Source of the DNA: Carnobacterium jeotgali MS3
GTDB taxonomy: Bacteria > Bacillota > Bacilli > Lactobacillales > Carnobacteriaceae
Assembly: GCF_000745125.1 (NCBI RefSeq)
Contig: NZ_JQNF01000007.1
Coordinates: 186,001-250,000 of the forward strand
Reading direction: 5' to 3'
Length of the DNA: 64,000 nucleotides
A model generated the notes under the pieces. That model worked only from the letters and a program-made list of their open reading frames with translations. It did no database searches and had not been told where the DNA came from. A program made the translations under genes and the position numbers. Below, in pieces: positions 35,768 to 46,049 of the stretch (within the stretch, counting starts at the first letter, position 1; each line of letters starts with the position of its first letter).

Positions 35768-36492
35768 TTTTTTGGATCCTCAAACTTATAGCCGAAACCT
35801 CTAACCGTTCGAATATAAGTAGGATTTTTTGTATCAACTTCTATTTTTTCTCTTAAGTGACTAATATGCACATCCACTATCCGCGTTTCACCAGCGTAAT
35901 CGAAATTCCATATAGCATCCAGCAACTGTTCTCTGCTCAAAATACGGTTAATTCGCTTAATCATATACATCAGTAATTCAAATTCTTTTGGTGTAACATC
36001 AACTTTTTCATCTCTAACAATTACTTCATACTGACTAGGATCAATTCGAATATCGCCTACTTGGACCAATTCAGCTTCTTCTTTTATAGTATCTTTAGTT
36101 TTTAAAGCTTCTTCTGCATTGCTTTTACTACTCATTCGTCTCATAATGGCTTTCATTCTAGCAAGTACTTCACGTGGACTAAATGGTTTTGTCATATAGT
36201 CATCTGCACCTAATTCGAGACCAATGATTTTTTCAAGTTCATCGTCTTTTGCTGTTAACATCATTATCGGTGCGTCAATTTTTTCTTGTCTCAACTTTTT
36301 ACAAATATCCATACCACCCATTGATGGCAACATCAAATCTAAAATAATAAAATCATAAGCGTGTGCTAGTGCCATTTCATAACCTTCTAAGCCATCCAAA
36401 GCAGTATCTACATGGTAACCTTCTTTTTCTAGATTAAAAGCTAACAATGTTAAAATTGATTGTTCATCATCGACAATTAATACTTTTTTCAT
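35764..36492 (-). CDS. phoP: Phosphate response regulator PhoP (PnpR)
   Basis: An OmpR-family regulator of 242 aa. The receiver holds the acidic pair DDE (residues 8-10), the phospho-acceptor Asp52 in IILDLMLPS and KP at TKPFSPRE (about 104). The winged HTH has PKEFELLMYMIKRINRILSR and RIVDVHISHLREKIE. It activates phosphate uptake genes through TTTACA-type direct repeats like those before both pstS genes. It follows the PDZ gene by 51 bp, and its stop overlaps the phoR start. Confidence 0.95.
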   Translation of the reverse strand: MKKVLIVDDEQSILTLLAFNLEKEGYHVDTALDGLEGYEMALAHAYDFIILDLMLPSMGGMDICKKLRQEKIDAPIMMLTAKDDELEKIIGLELGADDYMTKPFSPREVLARMKAIMRRMSSKSNAEEALKTKDTIKEEAELVQVGDIRIDPSQYEVIVRDEKVDVTPKEFELLMYMIKRINRILSREQLLDAIWNFDYAGETRIVDVHISHLREKIEVDTKNPTYIRTVRGFGYKFEDPKK

Positions 36493-36543
36493 TTTTTATC
36501 CCGCCTATAAAAAAATTTTAATTTATAAGTTCCATAAACTAAA

Positions 36544-37722
36544 TTACTTTGTTAAGATGACTACTCCGATTTCATGTGGAGAATCTGCATAGATCGCCGT
36601 TTCAGTTAACCGGAGTTCACCATCCACACCGCTAACTTTCAGATGGCAATAAACACTGTTTTTTGATAAAGCTTGATAAAAATCTGTTTCAGTTTCGATA
36701 GTAAGATTATTGCACTCAATAATAGTATCGCCAACCATTAAATTCATCTTTTCAGCTGGAGTATCTGGACGAATACCAATAATTTTTATTCCATTTTCAG
36801 CTGGTCCAAAAAGAACACTCCACTGTTTTTCGCGCTTACGGTGTCGGTCCAGGGTGATTAGTCCACCGACAATCAATAAGACAAAACCCGCAACCAAAGC
36901 ATACGGAACCCAGAAAGAGCTAATCACACTAATCAAAGCAATTCCTAATAAAATCATTAAATCTTTAGCAATTTTTGAAACTGCTTCTTTTGGAATCTGA
37001 GACTGTACTGTAAATTGCAGGCCCATTAACACGGGAAGCCAAAAGAAAGAGTACTGTTCATTTCCAATTGAAAAGACTGGCCACCAGCTAAAGAAAGCAT
37101 GAAAGCTTTCGCCTGGAACAACTAATAGTAACGGCAATACCCAAAATGGTTTAATAGGGTATTTCGCAATTTTTTTCCCACGTTTTGTTTTTAAAAACCG
37201 TGCTGATAGGTGACGATCAGCGGTTCTCTTAATTGTAAAAATAGAGGTTGCTAATAAGAAAATAAGTATAATAAACACATTCATTAATAACGGTTTCCCA
37301 TTGAACTCAGCTTGACTTAATGGGTGGTACCAAGTGCTAGGCATAAAAGAAAAATCACTACTGTTTAACATAAATGATAGTCCTATTAGCAGTAAAGAAC
37401 TTATTGAAAATGTAAATAAAGGGTGAATAAATCGATAGCCAAAAATCAAACTCACGATTGCTACGATTTGATAGATTATAATCCAATCCATTGTAACCGG
37501 AACTCCTATAATGGTTAACAGAATAGATCCAACTACTCCAAAAAGAAGTCCTAATAGTAAATAATTTTTAATTTCGTACAATGTATTATAAATTGCTACC
37601 CTATGATTGCTTCTTTCATGATTGATTCTACGATAACTTGTCCAAATCGTAAAAACCAATCCAATGATAAATACGGGTTGAACAAAAAATAGCGCTAGTG
37701 CAATAAAAAAATTTGCAGCCAT
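36544..37722 (-). CDS. minJ: PDZ-domain membrane protein, MinJ-like
   Basis: A 392-aa protein with about eight hydrophobic segments across residues 1-290, then a C-terminal PDZ domain (about 295-380; GIRPDTPAEKMNLMVGDTII is its core). Size and architecture match MinJ (YvjD) of Bacillus, the topology protein that bridges DivIVA and MinD at the septum. In Bacillus minJ also lies near ftsEX. Here the order is ftsE-ftsX-hydrolase-minJ-phoP. No close sequence motif beyond PDZ was checked, so another PDZ membrane protein is possible. AGGAGTAG precedes the ATG. Confidence 0.7.
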   Translation of the reverse strand: MAANFFIALALFFVQPVFIIGLVFTIWTSYRRINHERSNHRVAIYNTLYEIKNYLLLGLLFGVVGSILLTIIGVPVTMDWIIIYQIVAIVSLIFGYRFIHPLFTFSISSLLLIGLSFMLNSSDFSFMPSTWYHPLSQAEFNGKPLLMNVFIILIFLLATSIFTIKRTADRHLSARFLKTKRGKKIAKYPIKPFWVLPLLLVVPGESFHAFFSWWPVFSIGNEQYSFFWLPVLMGLQFTVQSQIPKEAVSKIAKDLMILLGIALISVISSFWVPYALVAGFVLLIVGGLITLDRHRKREKQWSVLFGPAENGIKIIGIRPDTPAEKMNLMVGDTIIECNNLTIETETDFYQALSKNSVYCHLKVSGVDGELRLTETAIYADSPHEIGVVILTK

Positions 37723-37873
37723 TTACATCTACTCCTTTTCTGCTTCTTTTCTATTTTATCAAACTAATTCAATATAATCACGGATATATCCGTTTCTAAA
37801 TATAGTTTACATGATTTTTACACTTAAAACAGTTTCTAGCTTATATTTCTTCTATTATCTGAAAAAAGCCTCC

Positions 37874-38030
37874 ATACTTTTTGTTGTAGATAGTTGAATT
37901 TAGTTCATGTTTAACATTCTGGAGTAATAGAATTATTTGTAGCCCTGTGTAGTATTCAAAGCTCTTACGAGCAAATCCGGTTATTTCGAAAGAATTTTTA
38001 GAAGCATTCACACTATTTGACGAAGGGCCT
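37874..38030. repeat. Long palindromic dispersed repeat, copy B
   Basis: Matches both arms of copy A at 1045-1289: TTTAGTTCATG-TTAACATTCTGGAG, then TTGTAGCCCTGTG-AGTATTCAA, then GCTCTTAC-AGCAAATCCG, CGAAAGAATTTTT-GAAGCA and CACACTATTTGACGAAG. It lacks the 86-base insert of copy A. No gene spans it convincingly. It lies between the minJ-like gene and the terminator of the NlpC/P60 gene. Confidence 0.7.
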
Positions 38031-38045
38031 AAAAAAAACGCAAAA

Positions 38046-38087
38046 AAAAAACCATTTGCTAACACCAAATTAGCAAATGGTTTTTAA
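38046..38087. terminator. Terminator of the ftsE-ftsX-NlpC/P60 operon
   Basis: AAAAACCATTTGCTAA and TTAGCAAATGGTTTTT form a perfect 16-bp stem with a 7-base loop, past the hydrolase stop codon. Confidence 0.92.
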
Positions 38088-38136
38088 ATCGTTTTTGGGA
38101 AACGGTTAGAATAAATTAATTGTTACATAGAATTTT

Positions 38137-39348
38137 TTAGTTTACACGACCAAAACCAACTAGGTATTGAGCCCAGTAAGCTTGGCTAATTGTTGTAACA
38201 GCAACTCCAGTTGAAGATTGAGAGCCAATAAACTGATTGTTTCCAAGATAAATTCCCACATGATCAATGCTTCCTGTTTGATTAAAGAATACTAAATCTC
38301 CAGGTTGAGCTTCAGATTGTGAAATTTTAGTTGTAGCTGCGTATTGTGCACCAGCCGTACGAGGAAGATTGATTCCAGCTGCAGCAAATGCATATCTAGT
38401 AAAACCAGAACAATCAAATCCACTAATAGTCGTTCCACCATAAAGATAAGGTGTTCCACTAACTCCATAGGCTGCACTTTTAATTGTTGCCCATGAACCA
38501 ATTGGAGCTTTAGTTGTTGAAGCAGCATTTTCTGTTTCAACTGGTTTAGCTGTTACTTTTGAAGCAATATTAGTTGAAGTAGCAGAATCTTTCACTTCAG
38601 TACTCGTACTAATTGTTTCAACTTTTCCAGTTGTAGCAGTAGTTGTTTTAACAAGTGCCAATTCTTCTGCACCTTGTTCCGCAACAGCTTTAACAGCTAA
38701 GAACTTCTCTTTTTCACTTTCTAAACCAGCTTTTTCAGCAGCAATCGATGCAACTACTGCTTCTTTTTCTAATTTTTGTTGTTCCAAATCTGTTTTAGAA
38801 GCTTCCAATTTCGCAGCAACTACTGTTTGTTTTTCTATATTTGACTCGGTTTCTTTTTGTTTTGCAGCTACCGCTTTTTTGTCATTTGCTTGAGCTTCAA
38901 CTAACTCTTGGTTTGCAGAAACAATTTGAGAAACAACATCAACGCGTCCAATAACATCAGCAAATGATTTAGCATTTATGACAAATTCCACATAATTTTG
39001 GCTATCTCCGTCTGTTTGTACAGAACGTGCTTGCTCATTTAATTTAGCTTCACGTTTCTCAATAGCTGCATTCAAATCAGAAATTTGCACTTTTAACTTT
39101 TGTAAGTTAGTTTGCGTTTCCTTCATTTCATTCATCAAAGATGATGCTTTGTTTTCATTATCAGTGATCGCAGTTGTAATAGCTGCTAATTGAGATTCAG
39201 CTGAAACTTCTTTATCTTTTAAATTCACCAATTTTTCTGTAGTTGTTTGGATATCTTTATCTGTACTTGCAAATGCTGTTATAGGTGCTATATAGGTTGT
39301 AAATCCTAATGCTGCAACTAAAGCTATGTTAATAAACTTTTTATTCAA
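38137..39348 (-). CDS. Secreted NlpC/P60 peptidoglycan hydrolase with coiled coil
   Basis: Has a signal peptide (VALVAALGFTTYIAPITAFA region), a long coiled coil (about residues 30-210), a Ser/Thr-rich linker, and an NlpC/P60 domain. Catalytic residues are Cys at about 313 (GFDCSGFTRYAF) and His at about 363 (SIDHVGIYLG). The TTG start (MNKKFIN) is preferred: GGGGGA lies 8 bases before it. This is the build of CwlO and related gamma-D-Glu endopeptidases that are switched on by FtsEX through the coiled coil; it directly follows ftsE-ftsX, which supports that partnership. No PcsB-type CHAP domain is present. Confidence 0.92.
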   Translation of the reverse strand: MNKKFINIALVAALGFTTYIAPITAFASTDKDIQTTTEKLVNLKDKEVSAESQLAAITTAITDNENKASSLMNEMKETQTNLQKLKVQISDLNAAIEKREAKLNEQARSVQTDGDSQNYVEFVINAKSFADVIGRVDVVSQIVSANQELVEAQANDKKAVAAKQKETESNIEKQTVVAAKLEASKTDLEQQKLEKEAVVASIAAEKAGLESEKEKFLAVKAVAEQGAEELALVKTTTATTGKVETISTSTEVKDSATSTNIASKVTAKPVETENAASTTKAPIGSWATIKSAAYGVSGTPYLYGGTTISGFDCSGFTRYAFAAAGINLPRTAGAQYAATTKISQSEAQPGDLVFFNQTGSIDHVGIYLGNNQFIGSQSSTGVAVTTISQAYWAQYLVGFGRVN

Positions 39349-39405
39349 CTTTGTTATCCCCCGTTTTCCCAAATGATTTTAGTTTTTGATTTTTAGTTAA
39401 AGTTA

Positions 39406-40293
39406 TTATACTTTTAAGAATTTTCTAATTGACATAAATGATCCAATCGCACCAATGATAATTCCGATTGCCAACATTAATCCTCCAACTTGGTATAAAA
39501 ATGGATTTGGTGCTAATAATCCAAAATACGTACCTTTTAAGAAGTCTGTTCCTATACCATAAGCCGTTACATATACAAAACTTAGTATAGCTACTGGAAT
39601 TATGGCACCCACAAGTCCAATTAAAGCTCCTTCAATTAAGAAAGGCCATCTGATATACCAATTTGTTGCACCGACTAATTTCATAATTTCAATCTCAGTA
39701 CGACGTGAGAAGATCGTGATTCGAATCGTGTTCGAGATTAAAAATACAGCCGTTAAAATTAAAGCTACTATAACAACTGCTCCAATATTACGAACAGTAT
39801 TCATTGTTTTAAATAAGCTGTCTGCTGTTGCTCCACCATAATTGACTTGAGTAACATACTCTAAATCTTCAATTTGTTTTGCAACTGGTGCTGTATTTTC
39901 TGGAACATCCGTATTGACAATAAAAACGTCATATAGAGGATTATCGTCTCCATCAAATAAATTAAATTCATCACCATAGCTTCCAACTACTTGTTTCAGT
40001 TCATCTTCACGACTTGAAAACTCAACAGAGTCTACATTCTCAAGTGTTTCTAATTCTGTCTGTAATTCTTTTTGCTGATCTTCATTTGCAGCTAGATCAA
40101 TATAAACTCGAACACTTACATCATTTTCAATATCTGTAGCTAGTTTATTAACATTCATCAACATAGCAATAAATGTTCCTACTAGTAGGAGCGTTACTGT
40201 TACAGCACTTACTGCTGCTAGAGACATCCAGCCATTTCTTTTTAAACTTTTAAAGCTATCAATTATATGTCTCTTTACTGTTCTAGGCTTCAT
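39406..40293 (-). CDS. ftsX: Cell division permease-like protein FtsX
   Basis: Membrane partner of FtsE. It has an N-terminal helix (about residues 22-45), an extracellular domain of about 120 residues that would contact the hydrolase, and three more helices at the C-terminal half (about 175-290), ending FMSIRKFLKV. GGAAGGAG lies 8-9 bases before the ATG that starts MKPRTVKRH; the start overlaps the ftsE stop by 11 bases. Upstream in-frame alternatives have no ribosome binding site. Family length is about 300; this one is 295. Confidence 0.93.
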   Translation of the reverse strand: MKPRTVKRHIIDSFKSLKRNGWMSLAAVSAVTVTLLLVGTFIAMLMNVNKLATDIENDVSVRVYIDLAANEDQQKELQTELETLENVDSVEFSSREDELKQVVGSYGDEFNLFDGDDNPLYDVFIVNTDVPENTAPVAKQIEDLEYVTQVNYGGATADSLFKTMNTVRNIGAVVIVALILTAVFLISNTIRITIFSRRTEIEIMKLVGATNWYIRWPFLIEGALIGLVGAIIPVAILSFVYVTAYGIGTDFLKGTYFGLLAPNPFLYQVGGLMLAIGIIIGAIGSFMSIRKFLKV

Positions 40294-40969
40294 AACCGTA
40301 ATCTCCTTCCAATTGATCTCGGACGATGCGTCCATTCTCAACCGCAAGAACACGGTGTTTAACAACATTAACGATTTGACTATTATGAGTAGCCATTATT
40401 ACGGTTGTACCTTGATTGCTGATTTCTTCTAGAATTTTCATGATTTCCCATGAAGTATCTGGATCAAGATTTCCTGTAGGTTCATCTGCGATCAGAATGT
40501 GCGGTGTATTTGCAATCGCTCTTGCTATTGCAATTCGTTGTTGCTCACCACCTGATAATTCATTAGGAAACATACGCACTTTGTGTTTCAAACCGACTAG
40601 TTCGAGAACTTCTAATACTCTTTTTTGAATGGCTTTAGGGTTTTTTTCGACAACTTCCATCGCATACGCAATATTCTCATAAACTGTCAATTTAGGTAGC
40701 AATTTAAAATCTTGGAAAACTACTCCTACATAACGTCTTAAATATGGAATGTTTTTTTCTTTTATTGTCATTAAATCAAAATCACCGACTTTAATCGTTC
40801 CTTTAGTAGCTTTTTCTTCACGATAAATCATCTTAATAAAAGTTGATTTACCAGCACCACTAGGTCCGACAACATAAACAAATTCACCTGCTTCAATACG
40901 AACAGATAAACCGTTAATTGCTGTAATGCCATTAGGGTATTTCTTGTAGACATTTAGCATTTCAATCAT
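40283..40969 (-). CDS. ftsE: Cell division ATP-binding protein FtsE
   Basis: An ABC-type ATPase of 228 aa. Walker A is GPSGAGKST near residue 38, the signature is LSGGEQQRIAIARAI, and the Walker B region reads ILIADEPTGNLDP. It powers FtsX, which transmits the ATPase state to the secreted hydrolase encoded two genes on. The ATG (MIEMLNVYKK) is preferred over a GTG three codons up because AGGTGAT is properly spaced. A 310-bp gap to the prfB terminator lies upstream. Confidence 0.95.
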   Translation of the reverse strand: MIEMLNVYKKYPNGITAINGLSVRIEAGEFVYVVGPSGAGKSTFIKMIYREEKATKGTIKVGDFDLMTIKEKNIPYLRRYVGVVFQDFKLLPKLTVYENIAYAMEVVEKNPKAIQKRVLEVLELVGLKHKVRMFPNELSGGEQQRIAIARAIANTPHILIADEPTGNLDPDTSWEIMKILEEISNQGTTVIMATHNSQIVNVVKHRVLAVENGRIVRDQLEGDYGYEA

Positions 40970-41277
40970 TATTATCACCTAACTTTTATTAGTTTCTAAA
41001 TCACAATTCAGGTGTTGCTTCTACCTCAATCGGTACTTTTCCTCAATGCTTAACTATTATAGCATTATAAAAAAATATGTCGGTTGTATTTTCTTTACAA
41101 ATTCATTTCAATTCGTATTATATTTGTAATGTAACTGTTTTATCCTATCGCATTTTAGCATTTATCTTTATTTTCCCACTATTTTCTTTAAAAAAACCTA
41201 AATACAGGTTTCTTTCCCCAATACATTCTATAAAAGGCTACATTTTTGGGATTAGGTAGATTTCTTTTATTACAGAC
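40970..41277. other. Intergenic upstream of ftsE, no gene seen
   Basis: AT-rich with promoter-like elements for ftsE. A 60-codon plus-strand frame (41077-41259) has no ribosome binding site and is not credible. Confidence 0.4.
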
Positions 41278-41333
41278 AAAAAAATCAAAATTCTGACAAT
41301 TAGATTAAATATGTCGGAATTTTGACTTTTTTA
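41278..41333. terminator. Terminator of prfB
   Basis: AAAAATCAAAATTCTGACA and TGTCGGAATTTTGACTTTTT pair with one G-U around a 13-base loop; T runs flank both ends. Confidence 0.85.
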
Positions 41334-41335
41334 TT

Positions 41336-42449
41336 TTATTCTTCTAGGTCAGATACTTTACTTCTTAAATAGGCCTGTATAAACGGATCTATTCCACCAT
41401 CCATAACTTGTGCAATGTTTCCCGTTTCATAATTTGTGCGGTGATCTTTCACCATTGAATAAGGATGAAAAACATATGATCTGATTTGAGAACCCCAACC
41501 AATTTCTAATTGTTCGCCTCTTATAGCAGCCATTTCTTTTTCTTGTTCTTCAACTTCAAGTTGGTAAAGTTTTGCTTTCAACATACTCATAGCTTGATCT
41601 CTATTTTTCAATTGTGAGCGCTGAGCTTGACTAGCCACTACTACGCCACTTGGAATATGCGTAATTCGAACAGCAGAATCGGTGGTATTGATATGCTGTC
41701 CACCTGCTCCAGTTGCTCTGTAAGTGTCTATTTTCAAATCATCTGAATTAATTTTAATGTCCACACTGTCGTCTAATTCTGGAACAACATCGATAGAAAC
41801 AAACGACGTATGTCTTCTTCCGGCAGAGTCAAAAGGTGAAATCCGTACTAAGCGATGAACCCCTTTTTCAGCTTTTAAATATCCATATGCGTTCATTCCT
41901 TTGATAAGCAACGTAACACTCTTGATACCTGCTTCATCGCCAGATTGATAATTTAGCGTTTCAATTTTAAATCCTCTTTTTTCAGCCCATCTCGTGTACA
42001 TACGAAGCAATAAGCTTCCCCAATCTTGTGATTCGGTTCCACCTGCTCCAGGATGAAGTTCAATAATCGCATTATTTTTATCATATGGGTCACTCAATAA
42101 TAGATCTAGTTCATATTGATCTAACTTATCTAAGAAAGGACTGATTTTACTATTTAACTCTTTGGCTAATTCTTCATCATTCTCTTCTTTGACCATTTCA
42201 AGTAACAACTCTAAATCTTCTTTCTCGGTTACAAGGTCATTATATTGATTGTATTTTTCTTTCAACTCGTTTGCTTCATTAATAACAGTTTGAGCTTTTT
42301 GGGCATCTTCCCAAAAAGTTGGTTCCGTCATTCTATCATTGTATTCAGCAATGTCTCTTTCCAGATTCTCTAAGTCAAAGAGACCTCCCAAAACCATTTA
42401 TTTTTTTATCTGCCGTTTCTAAATAATTTCTAATATCACTTAACTCCAT
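41336..42449 (-). CDS. prfB: Peptide chain release factor 2, with programmed +1 frameshift
   Basis: Terminates translation at UAA and UGA. The first 24 codons ([11 protein letters not shown]...INGFGRSL) start at 42449 with GGAG upstream and end at TGA at 42375-42377. Sequence GGGAGG-TCT-CTT-TGA-C contains the internal Shine-Dalgarno, the CTT slip codon and the UGA. Reading in +1 gives Asp and continues to the stop at 41336, for 370 aa. [15 protein letters not shown] is the catalytic GGQ loop. RF2 thus controls its own level. Annotators that start at an internal ATG or GTG would miss the first 24 codons. Confidence 0.95.
42374..42388 (-). promoter_or_regulatory. prfB programmed frameshift site
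   Basis: On the minus strand the order is GGGAGG, TC, T, CTT, TGA, C: an internal ribosome-binding-like purine run, slippery CTT, and in-frame UGA followed by C, the classical RF2 autoregulatory site. Confidence 0.93.
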
Positions 42450-42467
42450 TATTCCCACTCCAATTCA

Positions 42468-42503
42468 GAAAAACACGACTCTACTAGCAAATCGTGTTTT
42501 TCT
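42468..42503. terminator. Terminator of secA
   Basis: AAAAACACGA and TCGTGTTTTT form a perfect stem with a 13-base loop, 50 bases past the secA stop and just upstream of prfB. Confidence 0.85.
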
Positions 42504-42554
42504 TCTATCTATTTTAGTTGACTTGATTCTTAAAAAAATATTTACGGATGCTGC

Positions 42555-45083
42555 TTATTCAACATTTCCGTGGCAATTTTTATATTTTTTACCGCTACCA
42601 CATGGACAAGGATCATTACGACCTATTTTTGAACTCTCTATTTTAATCGGTTTTTTGTGCGCTTCTTTCACTACTTGGCCATCACCCGTCGAACGTGCAG
42701 TCGTTCCTTTTGCAACTTGTTCTCTTTTTAAATTTTGACGAATTTGTGATTTCATGAGTAGACGTGTAACTTCATAATCAATAGAAGCAATCATTTCTTC
42801 AAATAATTTGAACCCTTCTGCTTGATACTCAACTAATGGATTGCTTTGTCCATAAGCACGAAGTCCAATTCCTTGACGCAATTGTTCCATCGTATCGATG
42901 TGTTCAGTCCATTTACTATCTACCACACGTAGAATAACAACTTTTTCAAATTCTAATACTTGCTCTTTACCATTTAATTGTTTTTCTTTTTCAGTATAGA
43001 TAGATTGTGCTGCATCTAACAATACTGTTTCAATTTCTGCAACTGTTTTACCTTCTAAATCACTTAGAGAGATATCATCCGGATGAACTAATGCAGCTTG
43101 TGCAAAATCAAGTATGGTTTGTAATTTCCATTCTTCTTTTGTTCCTTGAGTATTAATTTGAACAATACGTGAAATGGTACGCTCGATCATTGGAACAGTC
43201 ACATGTTTTAGTGACTCTTCAGCCATGATGACTTCAAGTCTTTGATTGTACATGATTTCGCGTTGTTCACGCATCACATCATCATATTGCAACACATTTT
43301 TACGTGTATCATAGTTATTTCCTTCAACACGTTTTTGAGCAGACTCTACTTGACGAGAAATCATTTTGCTTTGGATTACAGCGTCTTCTTCACTAACTTT
43401 TAAGCGTTCAAGAACAGCTTGAATACGTTCTGAACCGAATCGTTTCATCAGTTCATCTTCTAAAGAAAGATAGAATTGAGTCACACCAGGATCTCCCTGA
43501 CGACCTGAACGTCCACGCAATTGATTGTCAATACGACGTGATTCATGACGTTCTGTACCAATGACACATAATCCGCCTACTTCACGAACACCTGCGCCTA
43601 ATTTGATATCTGTTCCACGTCCAGCCATATTTGTTGCTATAGTAACGCCGCCTTTTTGGCCAGCATTAGTAATAATCTCAGCTTCTTTAAAATGATTTTT
43701 AGCATTTAAAACTTGATGTGGAATTTTATTTTTTCTTAACAACCCTGATATCAATTCAGAAGTTTCAACGGCAACCGTTCCAACTAGTACTGGCTGACCA
43801 TTGGCATGGCGTTCTTTAATTTCTTCCACTACAGCATTGTACTTACTTTCCAATGTTGGGTAAAGCAAATCGGCTTTATCTTCACGAATAAGTGGTTTAT
43901 TCGTTGGTATTGAAACAACATGGATATTGTAAATTTCACGGAATTCTTCTTCTTCCGTTTTTGCCGTACCTGTCATACCTGCTAATTTTTTATACATACG
44001 GAAATAGTTTTGGAACGTAATATTTGCCATAGTTTTTGATTCATTTTGAATCTCTACATTTTCTTTTGCTTCAATAGCTTGATGCAAGCCATCAGAATAG
44101 CGACGACCTTCCATAATTCGACCAGTAAATTGGTCAACAATCATTACTTTTCCTTCTTGGATAACGTAATCCACGTCATGATGCATAATAAAATTAGCTC
44201 TCAACGCTTGGTCAATATGGTGTGTCAAAGCTTGATTTTCAACATCATACAAATTATCAATTCTAAATGTTTTTTCAGCTTTTTCAATTCCATTTTCGGT
44301 TAAAGCAATTGTTTTAGAAGGAATATCAATTGTATAGTCCTCCTCTTCTTTTAATCCTTTAACAAAAAAGTCTGTTCGATTATAAAGAGCTGTAGATTTC
44401 TCTGCTTGACCTGAAATAATCAATGGTGTTCTAGCTTCATCAATTAAAATAGAGTCGACTTCATCGACAATAGCGTAATTTAATGGTCTTTGTACCATTT
44501 GTTCTTTATAGACAACCATGTTATCTCTAAGGTAATCAAATCCCAATTCATTATTCGTACTGTACATAACATCCGCTAAATAAGCTTCACGTTTTTCTTC
44601 TGAAGATTTTGAATTTAAGTTTAAGCCCACAGTTAAGCCTAACCATTCATACAACTCTCCCATTTCAGTAGCATCACGACTAGATAAATATTCATTTACC
44701 GTTACAACATGAACGCCTTCACCTGTTAATGCATTTAGATATACAGGCATTGTTGCCGTTAAAGTTTTACCTTCACCCGTTTTCATCTCTGGAATATTTC
44801 CACGATGTAGAGTAACTCCACCCATCAATTGCACATGATAAGGGTACAACCCTAATACGCGTTTAGCTGCTTCTCGTACAACTGCAAAAGCTTCAGGCAG
44901 CAAAGCGTCTAAGCTCTCTCCATCTTGGTATCTTTTTTTAAATTCCGGTGTTTTTGCTTTTAATCCATCATCCGGTAGATTTGCCATTTCATCCGCAAAC
45001 TCTTCAACTTGCTTAGCTATTTTGCTTAGGCTTTTTAATTCTTTTTTATCATTTTCAATTAAGTTACGTAAAAAATTCGCCAT
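42555..45083 (-). CDS. secA: Preprotein translocase ATPase SecA
   Basis: The motor of the Sec export system at the membrane. Walker A is [11 protein letters not shown] near residue 100, the DEAD-like site [15 protein letters not shown] near 205, [10 protein letters not shown] near 490, and the C-terminal zinc finger [19 protein letters not shown] ends the protein. At 842 aa it is full length. GGGGAGA lies before the ATG. It follows hpf, with a terminator between, the usual order in Firmicutes (hpf-secA-prfB). Confidence 0.97.
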   Translation of the reverse strand: MANFLRNLIENDKKELKSLSKIAKQVEEFADEMANLPDDGLKAKTPEFKKRYQDGESLDALLPEAFAVVREAAKRVLGLYPYHVQLMGGVTLHRGNIPEMKTGEGKTLTATMPVYLNALTGEGVHVVTVNEYLSSRDATEMGELYEWLGLTVGLNLNSKSSEEKREAYLADVMYSTNNELGFDYLRDNMVVYKEQMVQRPLNYAIVDEVDSILIDEARTPLIISGQAEKSTALYNRTDFFVKGLKEEEDYTIDIPSKTIALTENGIEKAEKTFRIDNLYDVENQALTHHIDQALRANFIMHHDVDYVIQEGKVMIVDQFTGRIMEGRRYSDGLHQAIEAKENVEIQNESKTMANITFQNYFRMYKKLAGMTGTAKTEEEEFREIYNIHVVSIPTNKPLIREDKADLLYPTLESKYNAVVEEIKERHANGQPVLVGTVAVETSELISGLLRKNKIPHQVLNAKNHFKEAEIITNAGQKGGVTIATNMAGRGTDIKLGAGVREVGGLCVIGTERHESRRIDNQLRGRSGRQGDPGVTQFYLSLEDELMKRFGSERIQAVLERLKVSEEDAVIQSKMISRQVESAQKRVEGNNYDTRKNVLQYDDVMREQREIMYNQRLEVIMAEESLKHVTVPMIERTISRIVQINTQGTKEEWKLQTILDFAQAALVHPDDISLSDLEGKTVAEIETVLLDAAQSIYTEKEKQLNGKEQVLEFEKVVILRVVDSKWTEHIDTMEQLRQGIGLRAYGQSNPLVEYQAEGFKLFEEMIASIDYEVTRLLMKSQIRQNLKREQVAKGTTARSTGDGQVVKEAHKKPIKIESSKIGRNDPCPCGSGKKYKNCHGNVE

Positions 45084-45302
45084 CAGTCTTTCTCCCCTAT
45101 ATCTTTATCTATATTTCTGTTTATGTTAGTTACATTTCATTTACTGTTAGACAAGTTGACTTCAGCTTGACATTTGTACTGCATTTTTCTGACAAAAGTC
45201 TCTATTCTTGTTAATTCTATCATTACTGATTCACAATTGAAACCTTTTTATCTATATTAATCATCGCTTTGCAAGATGCTTTTTTACAAAGAATCAGAAA
45301 AC
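45084..45302. other. Intergenic between hpf terminator and secA, no gene seen
   Basis: AT-rich region that must hold the secA promoter. No feature was fixed. Confidence 0.35.
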
Positions 45303-45351
45303 AAAAAAACTTCAAAGCAAGAAAGAATATTCTCTCGCTTTGAAGTTTTTT
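45303..45351. terminator. Terminator of hpf
   Basis: AAAAACTTCAAAGC and GCTTTGAAGTTTTT pair, with an inner AGAA...TTCT extension; T runs on both sides. It lies 20 bases past the hpf stop. Confidence 0.9.
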
Positions 45352-45370
45352 AATTTTTCAGTACATTTAA

Positions 45371-45913
45371 TTATTCTGTTTCAATTAAGCCGTATTTTCC
45401 ATCTTTACGACGGTACACAATACTTGTTCCATTTGTATCTGCATCTTCAAAGATAAAGAAATTATGACCTAACATATCCATTTGTAGAACAGCTTCTTCA
45501 CTATCCATAGGTTTCAATGATAGTCGTTTTGTTCTAACGATATTCACTTCATCTTCATGTGATTCTTGTTCTTCACCTGGTAAAACAGGAGGAACAACCA
45601 CATTGGATCCGCGAGTTCTACGATTAATTTTAGTTTTATATTTGCGCATTTGTCGTTCAAGTTTATCTGAAACTAAATCCACACTTCCATATAAGTCAGG
45701 CGAGGTTTCTTCCGCACGTAAAACCAAGTAAGGTAAAGGAATAGTTACCTCCACTTTAGCAGTTTTATCGGAATACGTTTTCAAATTAACGTGGGCTGTT
45801 GCTTCAGGTACATCATTAAAATATTTCTCAACTTTCCCCACTTTTTTTTCAACATAGCTGCGAATAGCTGCAGTTACCTCAATATTTTCGCCACGGACAT
45901 TATATTTAAACAT
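45371..45913 (-). CDS. hpf: Ribosome hibernation promoting factor, long form
   Basis: Binds 70S ribosomes in stationary phase and makes 100S dimers. The N-terminal domain (residues 1-100) begins [20 protein letters not shown] and the C-terminal domain (about 120-180) contains the dimer motif [20 protein letters not shown]. At 180 aa it is the long HPF found in Firmicutes, which makes dimers without RMF. GGGGAGA lies 6 bases before the ATG, so I prefer it over a GTG two codons up. Confidence 0.96.
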   Translation of the reverse strand: MFKYNVRGENIEVTAAIRSYVEKKVGKVEKYFNDVPEATAHVNLKTYSDKTAKVEVTIPLPYLVLRAEETSPDLYGSVDLVSDKLERQMRKYKTKINRRTRGSNVVVPPVLPGEEQESHEDEVNIVRTKRLSLKPMDSEEAVLQMDMLGHNFFIFEDADTNGTSIVYRRKDGKYGLIETE

Positions 45914-46049
45914 AGACACTCTCCCCTTTCATCTGATTGTTTCTCAGAATCAGCTTCATCAGTTGGACCACTCAAATGATGATATGCTTAAATTAATTAT
46001 ATATTAACCCCAAAATATTGCAAATAAAATCGATTACATTTAGGGGATT

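Noticed and set aside
37841-38068. 75-codon minus-strand frame across the palindromic repeat copy B
   Set aside because: It reads through a repeat and a terminator arm, has no ribosome binding site, and copy A does not keep the frame.
41077-41259. 60-codon plus-strand frame upstream of ftsE
   Set aside because: No ribosome binding site, AT-driven composition, lies in a promoter region.
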